Assembly (NCBI RefSeq): GCF_013373865.1
Contig: NC_050472.1
Location: 17,685,136-17,749,135, forward strand
Direction: 5' to 3'
Source: Monomorium pharaonis
Taxonomy: Eukaryota > Arthropoda > Insecta > Hymenoptera > Formicidae
Length of the DNA: 64,000 nt
Shown here one piece after another: positions 24,181 to 35,631 of this stretch. The stretch's first letter is position 1, and every line of letters begins with the position of its first letter. A program made the position numbers and the translations under genes. The notes beneath the pieces were generated by a model. It was not told the origin of the DNA. It ran no database searches and worked only from the letters and a program-made list of their open reading frames with translations.

Positions 24181-25712
24181 CCCAGATAGCACAGGACGTT
24201 CTCAGGATCATCCTGAATATGTCCCGGGATGTCCTGGGATCTTGCCAGGATATAATAGTTGTATTATTGTAAATATTTTATATAAATATTTTATGTATAA
24301 ATTTGACTTCTAAAGTAAGTTTAGAATGTTAGATTCTGTAATAGTATTAATATAAATTAAAATTTTACTCATGCTTGAGGACATCCTTGGGATGTCCTGA
24401 GGATATATGTATTCTAGTTGAAAACGTTATCCTTAAAATATTGTATAAAGAGTTTCATTAGCTACAAAATGTCTGAAGATAAATTTAAATATAATGACTG
24501 TATAAATACCAGATATTTTAAATACTACGGAATGTTCTAAGAATATGATATCCTGAAAGTCCTCAAGACATCCTAAGACAGTCCTCAGGACATCCTAAGA
24601 GATTCCTCAGGACATCCTACGAAAGTCCTCAGGACATCCTAAAGTAGTATTCAGGGACATCCTGGACGTATAGTAATTTTTGAAAAAGACAGGTAAATTA
24701 ATATAGTAAGTGAGAAATCTTTGAATATCGTACGTATTTCTAGAATGTATTGCAAAATCAAATGTGTAAAAATGTTGACTTCAAAATCAGATTGAATGTC
24801 TACACTTATTGAAACAATATGGCATATTAGCAATATTAAAAAATTATTAAAAAATGACATTAAATAATTTTCTTATTTTATTTTATATGAAAACAAAACA
24901 GGGCGCAAAAACAGTTTTTTAAATAAGTTATTCCACATGCTATTTCGCGCTCATATGTAAAAATGATTTTAAAAAACTGTAAAACTTTATATTTATTAGT
25001 AAAAATATAAGTTAACTATATATGTTTCATCTTTCTGACAACATCTATTGTAATGATCTATAACAAATATGTACGCATAAACAAGAAGTACTCATGGATC
25101 ATCACGAAGCGTTAAGATGCGTATGGTCTTCGAAGTCAAGCAACGTCGGCGATAGTTGATACTTGGATGAGTGACCGTTTTCTCGGGTAGAGAGATTAAA
25201 TATGCTTTAACAAATACAATTGTCGCTGAAACATGTATACTATATATAGTCTTCTTTCTCTTAGAAAATTATTGTAGAAATAATTTGAACTTTTAATTTT
25301 TTGTTAGTTTTTTTTCAATTCTCAAAAACTGTTAAAAATACTTAGAAATATTAAAAAATTTTCTAAATTAATCGGAATTTTTTATTTTTTAAATTTTTTT
25401 CGAGAAACGTTTCAATTCTTATAAAAAATCGATACATTTATCATAAATCCTAAAAAAAATCTAAAAAATCTGACAAAAAGTGGTCATTGTTTGCTATTCC
25501 TGAGGATGTCCTGAAGAAATCCTATGGTATCCTTAGGACGTCCGATGGACTGTCCTCAGGATGTCCTGAGGACTAAAAAGTGGCGCTCGTTTGCTATTTC
25601 TCAGGATGTCCTCAGAATGTCCCGGGATAAAATCAGGATATCCTCAGGATATCCACGAAGTCCGTCCTGGCCATCCTGAGGACGTCCTAGGGACATCCGT
25701 GTGCTATCTGGG
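24181..25712. mobile_element. DNA transposon, CCCAGATAGCAC ends, GTCCTCAGGACATCC arrays, 5S-like core
   Basis: The ends CCCAGATAGCAC and GTGCTATCTGGG are flanked by TA at 24179-24180 and 25713-25714. Both subterminal regions (24190-24240, 24380-24670, 25497-25700) are arrays of the near-palindromic word GTCCTCAGGACATCC. The centre (about 24890-25200) shares some 300 bp with the element at 55844-57415 in opposite orientation, including a stretch resembling 5S rRNA. No transposase is seen. Confidence 0.85.
25118..25192 (+). pseudogene. 5S rRNA-like segment inside a DNA transposon
   Basis: CGAAGTCAAGCAACGTCGGC followed by ACTTGGATGAGTGACCG matches the internal control region of animal 5S rRNA (A box around AAGCAACGTCGG, C box around GGATGGGTGACCG). 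The first and last parts of a normal 5S gene are degraded. A second copy is at 56285-56405 in another element. Confidence 0.75.
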
Positions 25713-25818
25713 TATGTACTGCTGGCTCGATTTGTAATAAAAAAGTTTTAAGAAAACTTTAATGACCTGAGGTTTCATGAAATTTAATGAAATATTAATG
25801 ATTATGTGATGAAGTTAA

Positions 25819-25976
25819 GCCTTCGGCACACGATACGATTTTTCATGCTAGATCGCATACGAAACATCTTATTACATGCCCGGATTGGCTCGAATGATTA
25901 TATTACCAATCGTAATCCAATCGTAAGACACCTCGTATGCGTGTTAGCATGAATAATCATATCGTGTACCGAAGGC
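25819..25976. mobile_element. Palindromic MITE (GCCTTCGGCACACGATA ends)
   Basis: A 158-bp fold-back: GCCTTCGGCACACGATACGA at the left pairs with TATCGTGTACCGAAGGC at the right; CATGCTAGATCGCATACG pairs with CGTATGCGTGTTAGCATG. Its loop is about 60 bp. The flanks are TAA and ATAA, so a 3-bp duplication is possible but not exact. Confidence 0.8.
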
Positions 25977-27062
25977 ATAATTATTATATTATTGAAAAAA
26001 CTTTTATTCTTTAACTTTAATCCTACACACTATCAAATAACTCGGTATTTTACACAAGGGATGTAATGCACCTCAGTCTCTTTAAATGGTTATTACTCGT
26101 ATATTATCAAACATTTTGGCTCAAAAAAAATTTTAAAATTTTTCAAACTTCTAAAACTAATGTCCAAAAGTTATTTTGGAGTAATTTAAATTTTAAAACG
26201 GTGAAAAAAATTCATGAAGTTAAGCAAAAAAAAACTAAGTCCAAAGCTAAAACCAAAAATTAGTAATACCAAAAATTATAATTTATTGTTTGCAATAAAT
26301 TAGAATTATAATAACTATAATCAGGTCCGTAAAATTTAAGTTGTCATGGATTTAATAAAAAATGCGCTAAAATAAATAAGAAGCAACAGAGAGACTAATA
26401 TAAATACCAAGGAATGGCGATCGTGTAATGAGAGGCTTTGATTATTTTATTGAAAACAGGATTCAGATTTTTCGTGTTTTTCTGTAGATTGATCGTGTTT
26501 AACTCTTATCAAAGTAATGAAGACACGTAAGCGAGACATATTAATAGTTTATTGCATTATTATTAGTTTTTTGCTGTATTTTATCGTCATTTTTCATCTC
26601 ATCTTTTAAAACTTATGAATTCGCTGACATGAACATTTAATTCCGTGTTTCTGCAACAATTTTTTTAAAAAACCAAAATGAATTTTTTATTTGAGAAAGA
26701 TCTAAATTGATGGTAAAACGTTGTGAACTTCTTATTTAATTAATATTTTTTGCCAATTTATCGACCAAATAATCTTACCTAGTTCTTGTTTCTATTTATT
26801 GGCGACAACATGATTAATTTTATATATTATTGATAAAGTATGTAAGTTGTATAACTCTGTTTTTCTCTTTTCTGATATACAGATCAACTTTTCTTGACTA
26901 GAAACTTATCTGAACAAGTGTCTTGATAACTCATCTATTCTATACGCATACTGATTGTTTGAGTTCGTGAATTCTTTCATAATCTTAAAACTTTAGACTC
27001 TTGTTTTTGAAGACTTGATACTCTTAGCTACTCTATGAAGCTTTTTTCTTCAAATTTGCCAT
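25977..27062. other. No gene seen
   Basis: AT-rich sequence without recognisable coding, RNA or terminal-repeat structure. Confidence 0.45.
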
Positions 27063-27066
27063 TTAA

Positions 27067-28259
27067 GGGGTTACACCAACCTAGACGGTCGAAAAACAGG
27101 CCTAACTTTGATATTTTATTCCTACTAAATGGGTAGTGGGAATTAAATGAAATTTTGTGTGATTATTGACTTATGTTTCAACAATATAAAAAAATTTTTT
27201 TATTAAACAATGGCGACGGAAAGCAGAAATATGGCCGTCGACACACATCGAGGTTTAGAAAAACGCATTTTGCGGTGTTCCGTCTAAACGATCCATCTAA
27301 AACAAAAAAAAAAAGGTGTTTTTAAGCTAACAGTAGTGGTTTGTCGGTGACGATCGCCGATTGTCGATTTTATCGTTTGTTACAAAATGGCGATGAGTTA
27401 AAGTTAAAATTTAAAAATAACGAAAAATTTTCGTCCTTTTTATTTTTTTTTTTAATTTTTAATGAAGATCGATTTAAAAAAAATAGATCGTCACCGACAA
27501 AAGAATGTTTTTGAGAGTATTGTGTAAAAATTTGAAAACGATCCATCGATTAGTTTTTGAGATCTAGTGGTCACCGTCTTTGAAAACCATGTTTCGAGAA
27601 AAACGCGTTTAAAGTTTCAAGTTACTATTGTTAACAACTGAATTTTGCACTTTATCTCTAATCTGCAATTCCGAGGCCATATGAGATTCCTTCCACATCA
27701 ATAGCAGCAGCGCTCTGTGAAAACCTCTGTTGACGGCGAGCAATCCTTCCTTCGCGCGTCACCTTCTGCGCTCGTACTTCGGTCACATCGATGCGCGCTC
27801 GGTCTTGATTTTCGCAATATGCAGCACAATTCTTTTATTATCATTAATAAATATGCGGCAGCACCTTCATTAAATGTGCATGCAGCAATATTGGCAACAA
27901 TTTGCACAACGTGTGCATCGCTGTGCTGCACTTTTGGCGCTATGCGCCAAATCAGAATGTTCAAACTTGTTAACGTTTTGTGTAAATCTACCGACGTAAA
28001 TCTCTCCAGTAAATTATCACTAGAAAGTTGTTTAAATATTGGACGAATGGCTTTAATCACATCATTGTCCAGTGGCGATTTATGTTGTTCCAAATCGAGC
28101 ACTCGAACGCTCGATCCCGTTTTACTCAACTCTTTGTAATTCCGACATTTTTGCAGATATCAACATAAAACTTTCAGGATATATTCTCGAAACTTGAAGC
28201 TTCAAGAAAATGTAATAAAAAAAATTGATTTTTTTTACCCGCTAGGTTGGTGTAACCCC
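27067..28259. mobile_element. TTAA-flanked DNA transposon, GGGGTTACACCAACCTAG ends
   Basis: It is bounded by TTAA at 27063-27066 and 28260-28263. The inverted ends are GGGGTTACACCAACCTAG and CTAGGTTGGTGTAACCCC. It is a sister copy of the element at 54621-55831, which has the same ends and interior. The interior carries the motif AAAACGCGTTTAAA and one conserved minus-strand ORF. The TTAA duplication fits the piggyBac group. No piggyBac transposase is recognised. Confidence 0.9.
27698..28129 (-). CDS. Uncharacterised ORF of the TTAA element
   Basis: A 143-residue open frame. It keeps the blocks RFTSVDLHKTLTSLNILIWR, APKVQHSDAHVVQIVANIAA and a central hydrophobic helix, AAYLLMIIKELCCIL, then a basic C-terminus (RDGD-poor, KDCSPSTE). 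The equivalent frame in the copy at 54621-55831 is also largely open but has a frameshift, so the two copies agree in protein over about 90 residues. I do not recognise the function. It has no DDE motif, so it is not a standard transposase; it may be the remains of a captured or accessory gene. Confidence 0.45.
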   Translation of the reverse strand: MSKTGSSVRVLDLEQHKSPLDNDVIKAIRPIFKQLSSDNLLERFTSVDLHKTLTSLNILIWRIAPKVQHSDAHVVQIVANIAACTFNEGAAAYLLMIIKELCCILRKSRPSAHRCDRSTSAEGDARRKDCSPSTEVFTERCCY

Positions 28260-28263
28260 TTAA

Positions 28264-28841
28264 ATGCGTACTTTATATCTAAATAATGTATGTGTGATTT
28301 TTTTTGAATTTCTACAAGAACCAAAGTGCGAATAGTTTAGTGCTTAATTACTGGCGCGAATGTTTTAGAACCTCTCTATAAGTCTTTTAGCTACTATATC
28401 TTGCAAATATGCATTCAATCCTCACTGTTTAATATAATCTTAAAGAACCGCTTACGTGCTTAGTTTTTTGCCCAAATGGAGATCAGTCAATTGTCATACT
28501 TGATGGTCATTGAAAGATTTTATTTTTGACGACAGTGTTCTACTAGCTTCCGTTCACAATAACGATAGTTCTAGAATCTTGAGTCTGATTCTAGTTTTTG
28601 AATTGGATTCACGCTTTATATACATATTTTATAGAAGGTACATTTGTATTTGTCGCTTTTTTGTTTGTCGATTTTATGGTTTATCTAATATAGTATTATC
28701 TAGTATTTTATTCAATTTTTTCATTCATTGAATGATTTTCAGATTCATCTTCTTGAGTCGTTCTCGTAAACTTTTAATATTCCGTAATCAACAATCTTAG
28801 TTAGTCTTCTTAATATACTTTGTTATTTATTCCTTCTTCTG
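28264..28841. other. No gene seen
   Basis: AT-rich spacer. The open stretch 28510-28731 shows no motif. Confidence 0.45.
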
Positions 28842-29344
28842 ATGCAAAGGATATCACTTTTCTTATGGAAAAATAGGTTTTATACAAATTGGCTCAAACT
28901 TTGGCAAAAGATAGCTGAAAGCACGTCATTTAAAAGTTGTCATTGCTAAGTTAATTCTATGAGTGATTTTCGATTTGTTAGCGGTGCTTGAATTTGCGTC
29001 GTATATTTCAAATAATGCGTGCGTGCGTGCGTGTGTGTGTGGTGTGTAACGGCAGAAATAATTACAACTTTTGCTTGCGAAACCAGTTTTGCTTAGGTTA
29101 GAACACATGCGCTTACACCCCCCCCCACGCCCCCACACACACACACACACACACACGTATTATTCGAAATACATGACACGTTTTATTTTCAAGCGCCGCT
29201 AACAAGTCGAAAATGACTCGTAGGATTCACTTAGCAATGACAACTTTTAATCAGCATAACTTCAGCTATCTTTTGCCAGAGTTTGAACCAATTTGTATGA
29301 AACCCATTTTTTTCATAAGAAAGTGCAGAGTCCTTTGACTGATT
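28842..29344. mobile_element. Fold-back element with a (TG)n/(CA)n core
   Basis: The left arm 28842-29010 and right arm 29160-29344 are inverted copies: TTCTTATGG with TAGCGGTGCTTGAA on the left matches TTCAAGCGCCGCTAA and CATAAGAAA on the right; AAAGATAGCTGAA matches TTCAGCTATCTTT. The centre holds GCGTGCGTGCGTG, a G-to-C-rich spacer and (AC)n. No coding content. Confidence 0.8.
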
Positions 29345-30484
29345 AAGTCGTCATGCTCTGATATTCTTACAGAACAATTAATTTAAACTTGATTTATCTA
29401 GGAATCAAAATTTACTGACTTTTATTATTTTCATAATTACCAAATCGTAATTATCAAATATGCCCACTTCAGTCTTGTTCGCACATTTTCTGCTTTATAC
29501 AAATATAAAAAATACGAAACATTACAAAAAACATGTATGTTTGTATCAACTTATTCATGAAAGTATTAATTTAAATATTAATATCAAATTACATAAAATA
29601 ATTATTAGAGTATGATACAAAAGATGATGTAGACAACTACAAAGTGTTACAGAAAGAAAAAATAAAGACCCTCTCCAAGAAATATTCATATAGCACAGTA
29701 TCAATTTCAGCTACATTGCATTAATGTTGCAATGTTGCAAATTGCAGTACAACGTTACAAAGATATTGCAATACGACAATGTTTCGAAAACGTTGCAAAA
29801 TCAAAATTCCCAAATTTAATATAATAACATATTTTAATAATAAAATATTTTTTTCCAATCCTTGAAAGATATTAAAGTCGATTTTCACATATCCGTAACA
29901 TGTCAGTGCCGTGTTCGCTCAGTTCGTGATTTTCCGTCAATGTCAGTGATGACAAAATTGTTCTTTAACTGTTTTTAAATGAATGTGTTCACACATATCC
30001 GGCACATACCGTGAAAATCATGAACTGAACGGATACGGCATTAATACATTACTGTATGTAAATTGACCTTAAGGATAATTGATTTGAATTGTATTTGGCA
30101 ATTGTATAAAATAATTACAGATAAAAATATTTAGCTAAAATATAGTATGATACATTAATATCTATAAAACAAAAGTATTTTTATATGCAACTTTATTTAA
30201 TGAATAAGTAGCATATTTTATTATTGCAAATTTATTGCATTGCAATGTTGTTTTAATATTTTATTGCAGTCTTTTAAAAAGTGGACATTTTATTGTAATC
30301 CAACAGCAATAACGCAAATCAAAAAATAAACAAAATATAAAGAGCTCGTTAATGCTAGCATAATAATAAGATAAACAGGCCAATATGTCGAGTTAATACC
30401 AATTTTCACAATATAATATAATTTTTTAAATCAACAATATATTATTATAAACGCTATTAAAAATAAATGTGTTGAAATTGTTAA

Positions 30485-30540
30485 ACAAATTTCAAAACGT
30501 TTCGACTATACATAGTCCTCTTCAGTCGTGCCAAATTACC
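30485..30540 (-). ncRNA. Hammerhead-ribozyme-like motif, candidate 2
   Basis: On the minus strand CTGAAGA is followed by a stem GGACTAT / ATAGTC with a 2-nt loop, then GAAAC and GTTTTGAAAT. This fits the hammerhead core CUGANGA, stem II, GAAAC. Stem I and III partners are not obvious by eye. Confidence 0.45.
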
Positions 30541-30800
30541 AATGTTTATGAAATTAAACATGAGTAAAATAACGCAAACGAAAATATAATTAACCATTTA
30601 GAAAATGATGCAGATTGAATATCCATAAAAACAATGTATATTGTCTAAAAATGTGTCATAATAATTAAAGCGTGAACGAATAAATAATACAATCAAAAAC
30701 AGTCCAAAATTATGATTAAAAATCTTGTCGAGAAATGTAAAAGATCAAAACCGATGGAAAACGTGTAATTTATAAACAATATAAATCGATATGCGTATTG

Positions 30801-31518
30801 TGTTGTACCTTGTGGTGCAACAAAAGATCCTTAGCGAATCGTTGCTGCCCAAGGAGTAGGAACTCGCGGAAGGCGGCTTTTGTTGGCAGGGTCCACAAAT
30901 CACTGACTCACTGATTTTATGATAATTTAATAAAAGGTTTATTCTTCTTGCGATACACAATAGTTGCGATCGGCGAAGGTGCCGCGTCGTGTAGCACAGA
31001 GTTGATTAGATACGGCGCGTGACTCGAAGATAGCGCGTCGTATCTTTGCTCGCTCGAGATCTTGCCGTGGCTAAGTTCCTTTCGTATTTTAATCGTGCGG
31101 GCCGCACGTCGGCTTGATTATCTAATGTCAGATCCCGCGGTTCGCTATTCGGCAGCGGCTTATATAGTGCCGCGGATTTGGTATAATAGTGGGGCAACGG
31201 GCCCTCCGCATGACCATACATGGTCATTCCTGTGCGCGTCCGGCGCGTGGGAAATATTCGCGAGCTTAGCAACAATTGCCAAAACGCAAATATGCATTTC
31301 CGGTGGCATGATTGTTGCTAAGCTGGGCTTTGCTAAATTCCTTAAGGTGGTTGGCGCGTTAACCGGTCGGCAGCGCACGAGGCATATGTCACTTGACACC
31401 TCGTGATAGCGAGTCTCTCGGCGAGCTATGTGATATCCTTTCTTAATTCAACTTTAATATTCTATATTCTATATTATATCATATTATTTTATTGGTTGTG
31501 AGTGCTTCGCTCACAACA
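30801..31518 (-). mobile_element. Solo LTR (718 bp)
   Basis: Starts TGTTGTACC and ends CTCACAACA on the + strand, flanked by ATTG at 30797-30800 and 31519-31522. On the minus strand it starts TGTTGTGAGCG, like the LTR at 4532, so it is assigned to the minus strand. GC content is well above the surroundings (CpG-rich 30960-31400). The open frames within have no retroviral motif. Confidence 0.88.
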
Positions 31519-32177
31519 ATTGTAAAAAAAACTATAAACTACATATATCGATTTCAGACAATATTAATACAAGCAAAAAAGTCAACAGTTTCTGCAAAGC
31601 ATTAAAAACGACTGTAACATTCGATAGTCAGAGACAGAGCATAAATTATATTATATTGTGAAAATTGGTATTAGCTCGAAATAACGTAAATATCAACATT
31701 TTGCAGTGTAATTGCAATATTATGCGATAAAATATTGTTGCAACGTGGAAGCAACCTTTCAGTGCTATACATGACCCATATAATAAAAAAGATTGCAGAA
31801 ACATTGCATAAATTATTGCAATATAGTAAACAAGTACAAAATGTTATCATAACGTTCGTTAGTTTTTGTACATATTCGACATACTGTCCATGATGTAAAT
31901 GATGTTATTTAAATCATGTAAATATTGAATTTTTTAATGTCTAAAAATTTCATTAAAATTTAATATTAAAACTGATATGTAAATACAAAATTATAAAATT
32001 GAATTTTATTTTTATTTGAAAATCTTATCTGATTGTAGAAATTGTTATTGTCAAGTATTTTTATTTGCTTTTATTCAACAATAATTTTATGACTAATCGT
32101 AATAGATTTATGCTTAAATATTATACAAAATTTGTATAAAATTGTTTATAAGCTTAATGAAAAATTAAAAAATGTGC

Positions 32178-33165
32178 ATGTATTTACAAATATGGTAATT
32201 TTCAGTTTAGGGGAGGCAACTTCGATGACCTTGACCTTGACATATGTTATCAAGGTCACCCTCCTGAGTGACCTTCGAAAGATTTTAACCGTCGCTCGTG
32301 ATTTGTTAAAAAATTATTAACAAAAAAGTTTCATAAATACGACACATAATTATTCAGTATAGGAGTACATCATATGGTTTTGCGACTTTCCACGCGTAGC
32401 GAGGTCCAATCCTCCCGCTTACAGGGCGAAACGACGTCCACGTCTGTACTTTACCACAAGGGCTGCGACTTTATATTGAAAATTGTGGTCAAATAGCGAA
32501 TTAAAAATGTTTGGGTTAGGTTAGGTTAGGAAAAATACGGGGTGGAAGTGCAGGGGGAGGGGGTGCAGGGGGAGGGGCGGAGTCATTCCCACGTCCACAC
32601 GTTCTCTGCACCACACTTTGTATATGGATTAGCAAATATGCAAATCACGCATTTCATATATTGTTAAATGGTATAAAATATATATTTTTTGGAAATTAAG
32701 TACAGGAGTACATACTGAAAATATTGAACGTCTACTGCAAAGTGTGGTGCAAAGAACGTGTGGGCGGGGGTGGGGCGGAGCCCCTCCCCCTGCAACCCCT
32801 TCCGTATTTTTTTATAACCTAACCCAAACATTTTTAATTCGCTATTTGGCCACAATTTTAAATCTAAAATCGCAAACCCTTGTGGTAAAGTACAGGCGTG
32901 GACGTCGTTTCGCTCTGTAAGCAGGAGAAATGGACCTCGCTACGCGTGGAAAGTCGCAAAACCATATGATGTACTCCTATACTGAATAATTATGTGTCGT
33001 ATTTATGAAACTTTTTTTGTTAATAATTTTTTAACAAATCACGAGCGACGACTAAAATCTTTCGAAGGTCACTCAGGAGGGTGACCTTGATAACATATGT
33101 CAAAGTCAAGGTCATCGAAGCTGCCTTCCCTAAACTAAATAATTACCACAAATATTTATACATAA
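32178..33165. mobile_element. Fold-back element with about 440-bp arms
   Basis: The arms are inverted copies: AGTTTAGGGGAGGCAACTTC at 32204 against GAAGCTGCCTTCCCTAAACT ending at 33137, with the similarity extending weakly outwards. GACCTTGACCTTGACATATG, CATCATATGGTTTTGCGAC and a GGGGGAGGGG block are matched in both arms. (TTAGG)3 lies in the left arm at 32516-32530. There is almost no loop. No coding content. Confidence 0.85.
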
Positions 33166-33408
33166 AATTTTACGTAGTTTATTTTTACAATACATTTAAA
33201 ATATTGCTACATTATTTAAATATATATCACGTATCTATTTTATTGATGTTTTTGAAACATTGAATTGCAACATGCAAGATTGCAATGTTGCTGCAATATA
33301 GCTAAGGATTTTGTGCTGTATGCAGAAAAAAACAATATTCTTACGCGAGCTAGAATGTAGCATTGATTAGAGTAGAAATAGAAACTAGAGTAGCGCTCCA
33401 TGCAGCAG

Positions 33409-33661
33409 GCATGGACAGCATAACAACGGCGCACTCAATTCTGGAACTCCTCCTTCCCCATTGTCTTCACGCCACAGCAGCCAGGACAGTCTGCACAAGA
33501 ATAACTTCTCCAGCGTCGGATTGCCCATAGGACAACTGTCGACGTCACATCTGCACATACAATCGACCATGAGCCCCGCCACAGCGGCCGCTGTTGCGGC
33601 TGCGCAGAAAAAGAAGGGCATTAAAAGTAGCCTGGGTAGATTTTTCAGCAAAAAAGAAAAG
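33409..33661 (+). CDS. Liprin-alpha: Liprin-alpha exon (serine-rich linker ending in KKEK)
   Basis: The frame reads HGQHNNGALNSGTPPSPLSS, RHSSQDSLHKNNF, an AAAVAAAQ run, then KKKGIKSSLGRFFSKKEK. The KKKGIKSSLGRFFSKKEK block is a conserved signature of liprin-alpha (PPFIA) proteins, cytoplasmic scaffolds of the presynaptic active zone that bind LAR-type phosphatases. The block lies between the N-terminal coiled coils and the C-terminal SAM domains. The exon ends in phase 0 at 33661 before GTAAAAG. The acceptor is uncertain: the frame is open only from 33389, and AG dinucleotides occur at 33389, 33392, 33404, 33407 and 33417; the preceding sequence is a weak pyrimidine tract. Codon usage is GC-richer than the surroundings, as expected for a host exon. 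Confidence 0.9.
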
Positions 33662-33901
33662 GTAAAAGATTTTTTCTTTTTTATATTTATTTATTCCCTT
33701 TTATTATCTCAAATATGGAAATCTAAGTTTCTATAAAATGTTTCCTACAAAAATATTTAATAAAGAGACTTCGACACCGTTTAGTTTTTTCGAACATTAC
33801 ACCCCATACAGCACGGAACATTTCAATAATTTTCAGCAACATTATAACATTTTTATAATATTAGAGAAAAATTGCAGAACTAATGCTAAAATCTGGTAAT
33901 A

Positions 33902-34546
33902 GACTCGTGCAAAAAAAAAACGGAACAAAAATTTTAACTAAATTTTTAGACAATCTTGAAAGTGGCATAACTTTGCGAAAAATCATCCAAATTACATGTA
34001 TTTTTTTTAATTAAAGGCTAAAGATTCTACTTTAAGAATTCCTGGGCAAAAATTTGACTTGTTAAGTATGACCTTTTTATATCACATGAAAACCAAACAT
34101 GTTTTCTTTTTTATTGAAAAAAACAAAAGTTTGTTTATTATTTTTTATAAGTTTTTTTGTTAAAATCTTGTTAACATTTATCCAGATTCTTAAAACTCAT
34201 TCTTTTCTAAGCAATTAAAAAAACATATTGATACGGTGTTTTTTTTATTATTTGGAATTAGCACTGCATTTTAGGATATTTTAGCGATTAAATATGAATA
34301 AATATAACGGTATCAATATATTGCACATTGATTTTTTTCGTACTTAACTCCATTATATCGCCGTCATGAGAGTGACCCAATGTGCACTACGTGGAGGTTA
34401 ACGGTCGGATTTTGCACATTATATGGCTATGAAAAGGCTGATTTTTTAAATAAAAGGACCCCGCATCATAGAAAAAAGCCTTTCTGTCAAATTAGATGAA
34501 ACTCTGGGAATAGGTTCCTAGCATGTCGATTAAAAGTTTATGGGCA
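33902..34546 (+). mobile_element. Left arm of a mariner-like long-inverted-repeat element
   Basis: It begins near GACTCGTGCAAAAAAAAAACG and then follows the same order of blocks as the left arm of the complete copy at 36049: TTTTTAGACAATCTT, AACTTTGCGAAAAATCATC, CACGTGGAGG near 34391, and CGGTCGGATTTTG. From about 34440 it continues into the TATGGGCAC block of another inverted-repeat unit. No matching right arm is found, so this copy is broken up by later insertions. Confidence 0.65.
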
Positions 34547-35270
34547 CCCTTATGGAAAGAAACTACAGCCAATAAATATTACGGTTGTGTAGTCATTACA
34601 GGATTCTCTGTAGTTATCACAGAAAGGATCACAGTAATCTGTAGTTATTATACGCTGTTATTACTACAGTGCGTGAAATCTTTGCAATACGGAATACACG
34701 TCTAGCCCATGAAGTGTGTAATCCACTACACGTGTAATCCACTACATGTGTAATATACTACATGTGTAATCTACAAAATATGTAATACACTACTACACGC
34801 GTATAATGCATTAAACGTGTAATGCTACCAGCAATCTATAAAATTTGAGATAGCGAGTCTTATCATATAAATTATTTCTATAAATATTGTTTGAAATTTA
34901 TTAGATTTATTGTATCACTTTTTAACCACATTGGATGTACCGGCCATGAACAATGTACAAATTTCATGCACGTAATTTTTAAATAAATGATTTTTTCCAT
35001 TATTTTACGTTATATATATTTTTTCCATGTATAATTATACTTTACAGATTATTTTCCTATAATCCCGCTGTGATATTAGAGCTTTACTATTATTCTTATT
35101 AAGCTCTGATATTACAGGTAAGATATTACAAGTTATTTTCTTGTAATTCGAGCGTTTAGTGCAAAAATATTACAGAATATTACAATACTTTAGCCTGTAA
35201 TTTCGTGTAATACCTTTATATACCTGTAATATAATTTTCTGTAATTCGCTGTAGTTTCTTTTTGTAAGGG
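34547..35270. mobile_element. DNA transposon with CCCTTATGGAAAGAAACTAC ends and GTAAT-word arrays
   Basis: Inverted ends CCCTTATGGAAAGAAACTAC and GTAGTTTCTTTTTGTAAGGG. Inside are arrays of TGTAATCCACTACACGTG-type words (34710-34830) and TTACAGGT/ACCTGTAAT words (35100-35240). It interrupts the block TATGGGCAC-AAAG, which is intact at 40188-40202. No target duplication is evident. Confidence 0.75.
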
Positions 35271-35631
35271 AAAGTTTGAAAATGAAGTTTTCCAGATGTA
35301 AATGATCAAATGTTATTTTGATATATCTATTCTTAACATTACGCAAGATCTACATTAAAATAATAAACTTTTTTTAAAATTATTTTGGATGATATTGCAA
35401 GAAATAAGGCATTGCAAAAAATTACATTTACAACATACATCACAGACGCACACACACTCAAACGCATTTACACACATGGGAATACATAAACATGCACATA
35501 TAACAGATATCACACGCACGTACGCACACACACACGCGCACACGCACACACACAGATTCAATATCCGTCACGTCCACATCGATTCTGGGTAATGCTAAGA
35601 ATGGACATATCAAAGTAACCTTTGACCTTTT
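35271..35631 (+). repeat. Arm of the TATGGGCACAAAGCTTG inverted-repeat unit with (CA)n loop
   Basis: Continues the unit interrupted at 34546: AAGTTTGAAAATGAAG, CATTACGCAAGATCTAC. An (AC)n-rich loop at 35445-35555 separates it from the inverted arm (CGTCCACATCGATTC, AATGCTAAGAATGGACATATC), which resumes at 38144-38290 after an insertion. A shorter copy of the unit is at 40150-41000. Confidence 0.6.

Larger units (their letters stand above)
29690..33325. mobile_element. Composite element with TTGCAATGTTGCA-word ends
   Basis: The left end (from about 29690) reads ATAGCACAGTATCAATTTC then TTGCAATGTTGCAAATTGCA; the right end (to about 33325) is the inverted counterpart with TTGCAATGTTGCTGCAATAT and TTGTGCTGTATG. 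Similar words recur at 30190-30290 and 31700-31830. Later insertions sit inside: a solo LTR (30801-31518) and a fold-back (32178-33165). The right end lies about 65-95 bp before a Liprin-alpha exon. The boundaries are approximate and no target duplication is read. Confidence 0.55.

Noticed and set aside
30960..31406. ORFs on both strands in GC-rich sequence
   Set aside because: They are inside a solo LTR; higher GC content gives fewer stops by chance.
32516..32530. (TTAGG)3, the insect telomere unit
   Set aside because: Only three units, inside a fold-back arm; not evidence of a telomere.
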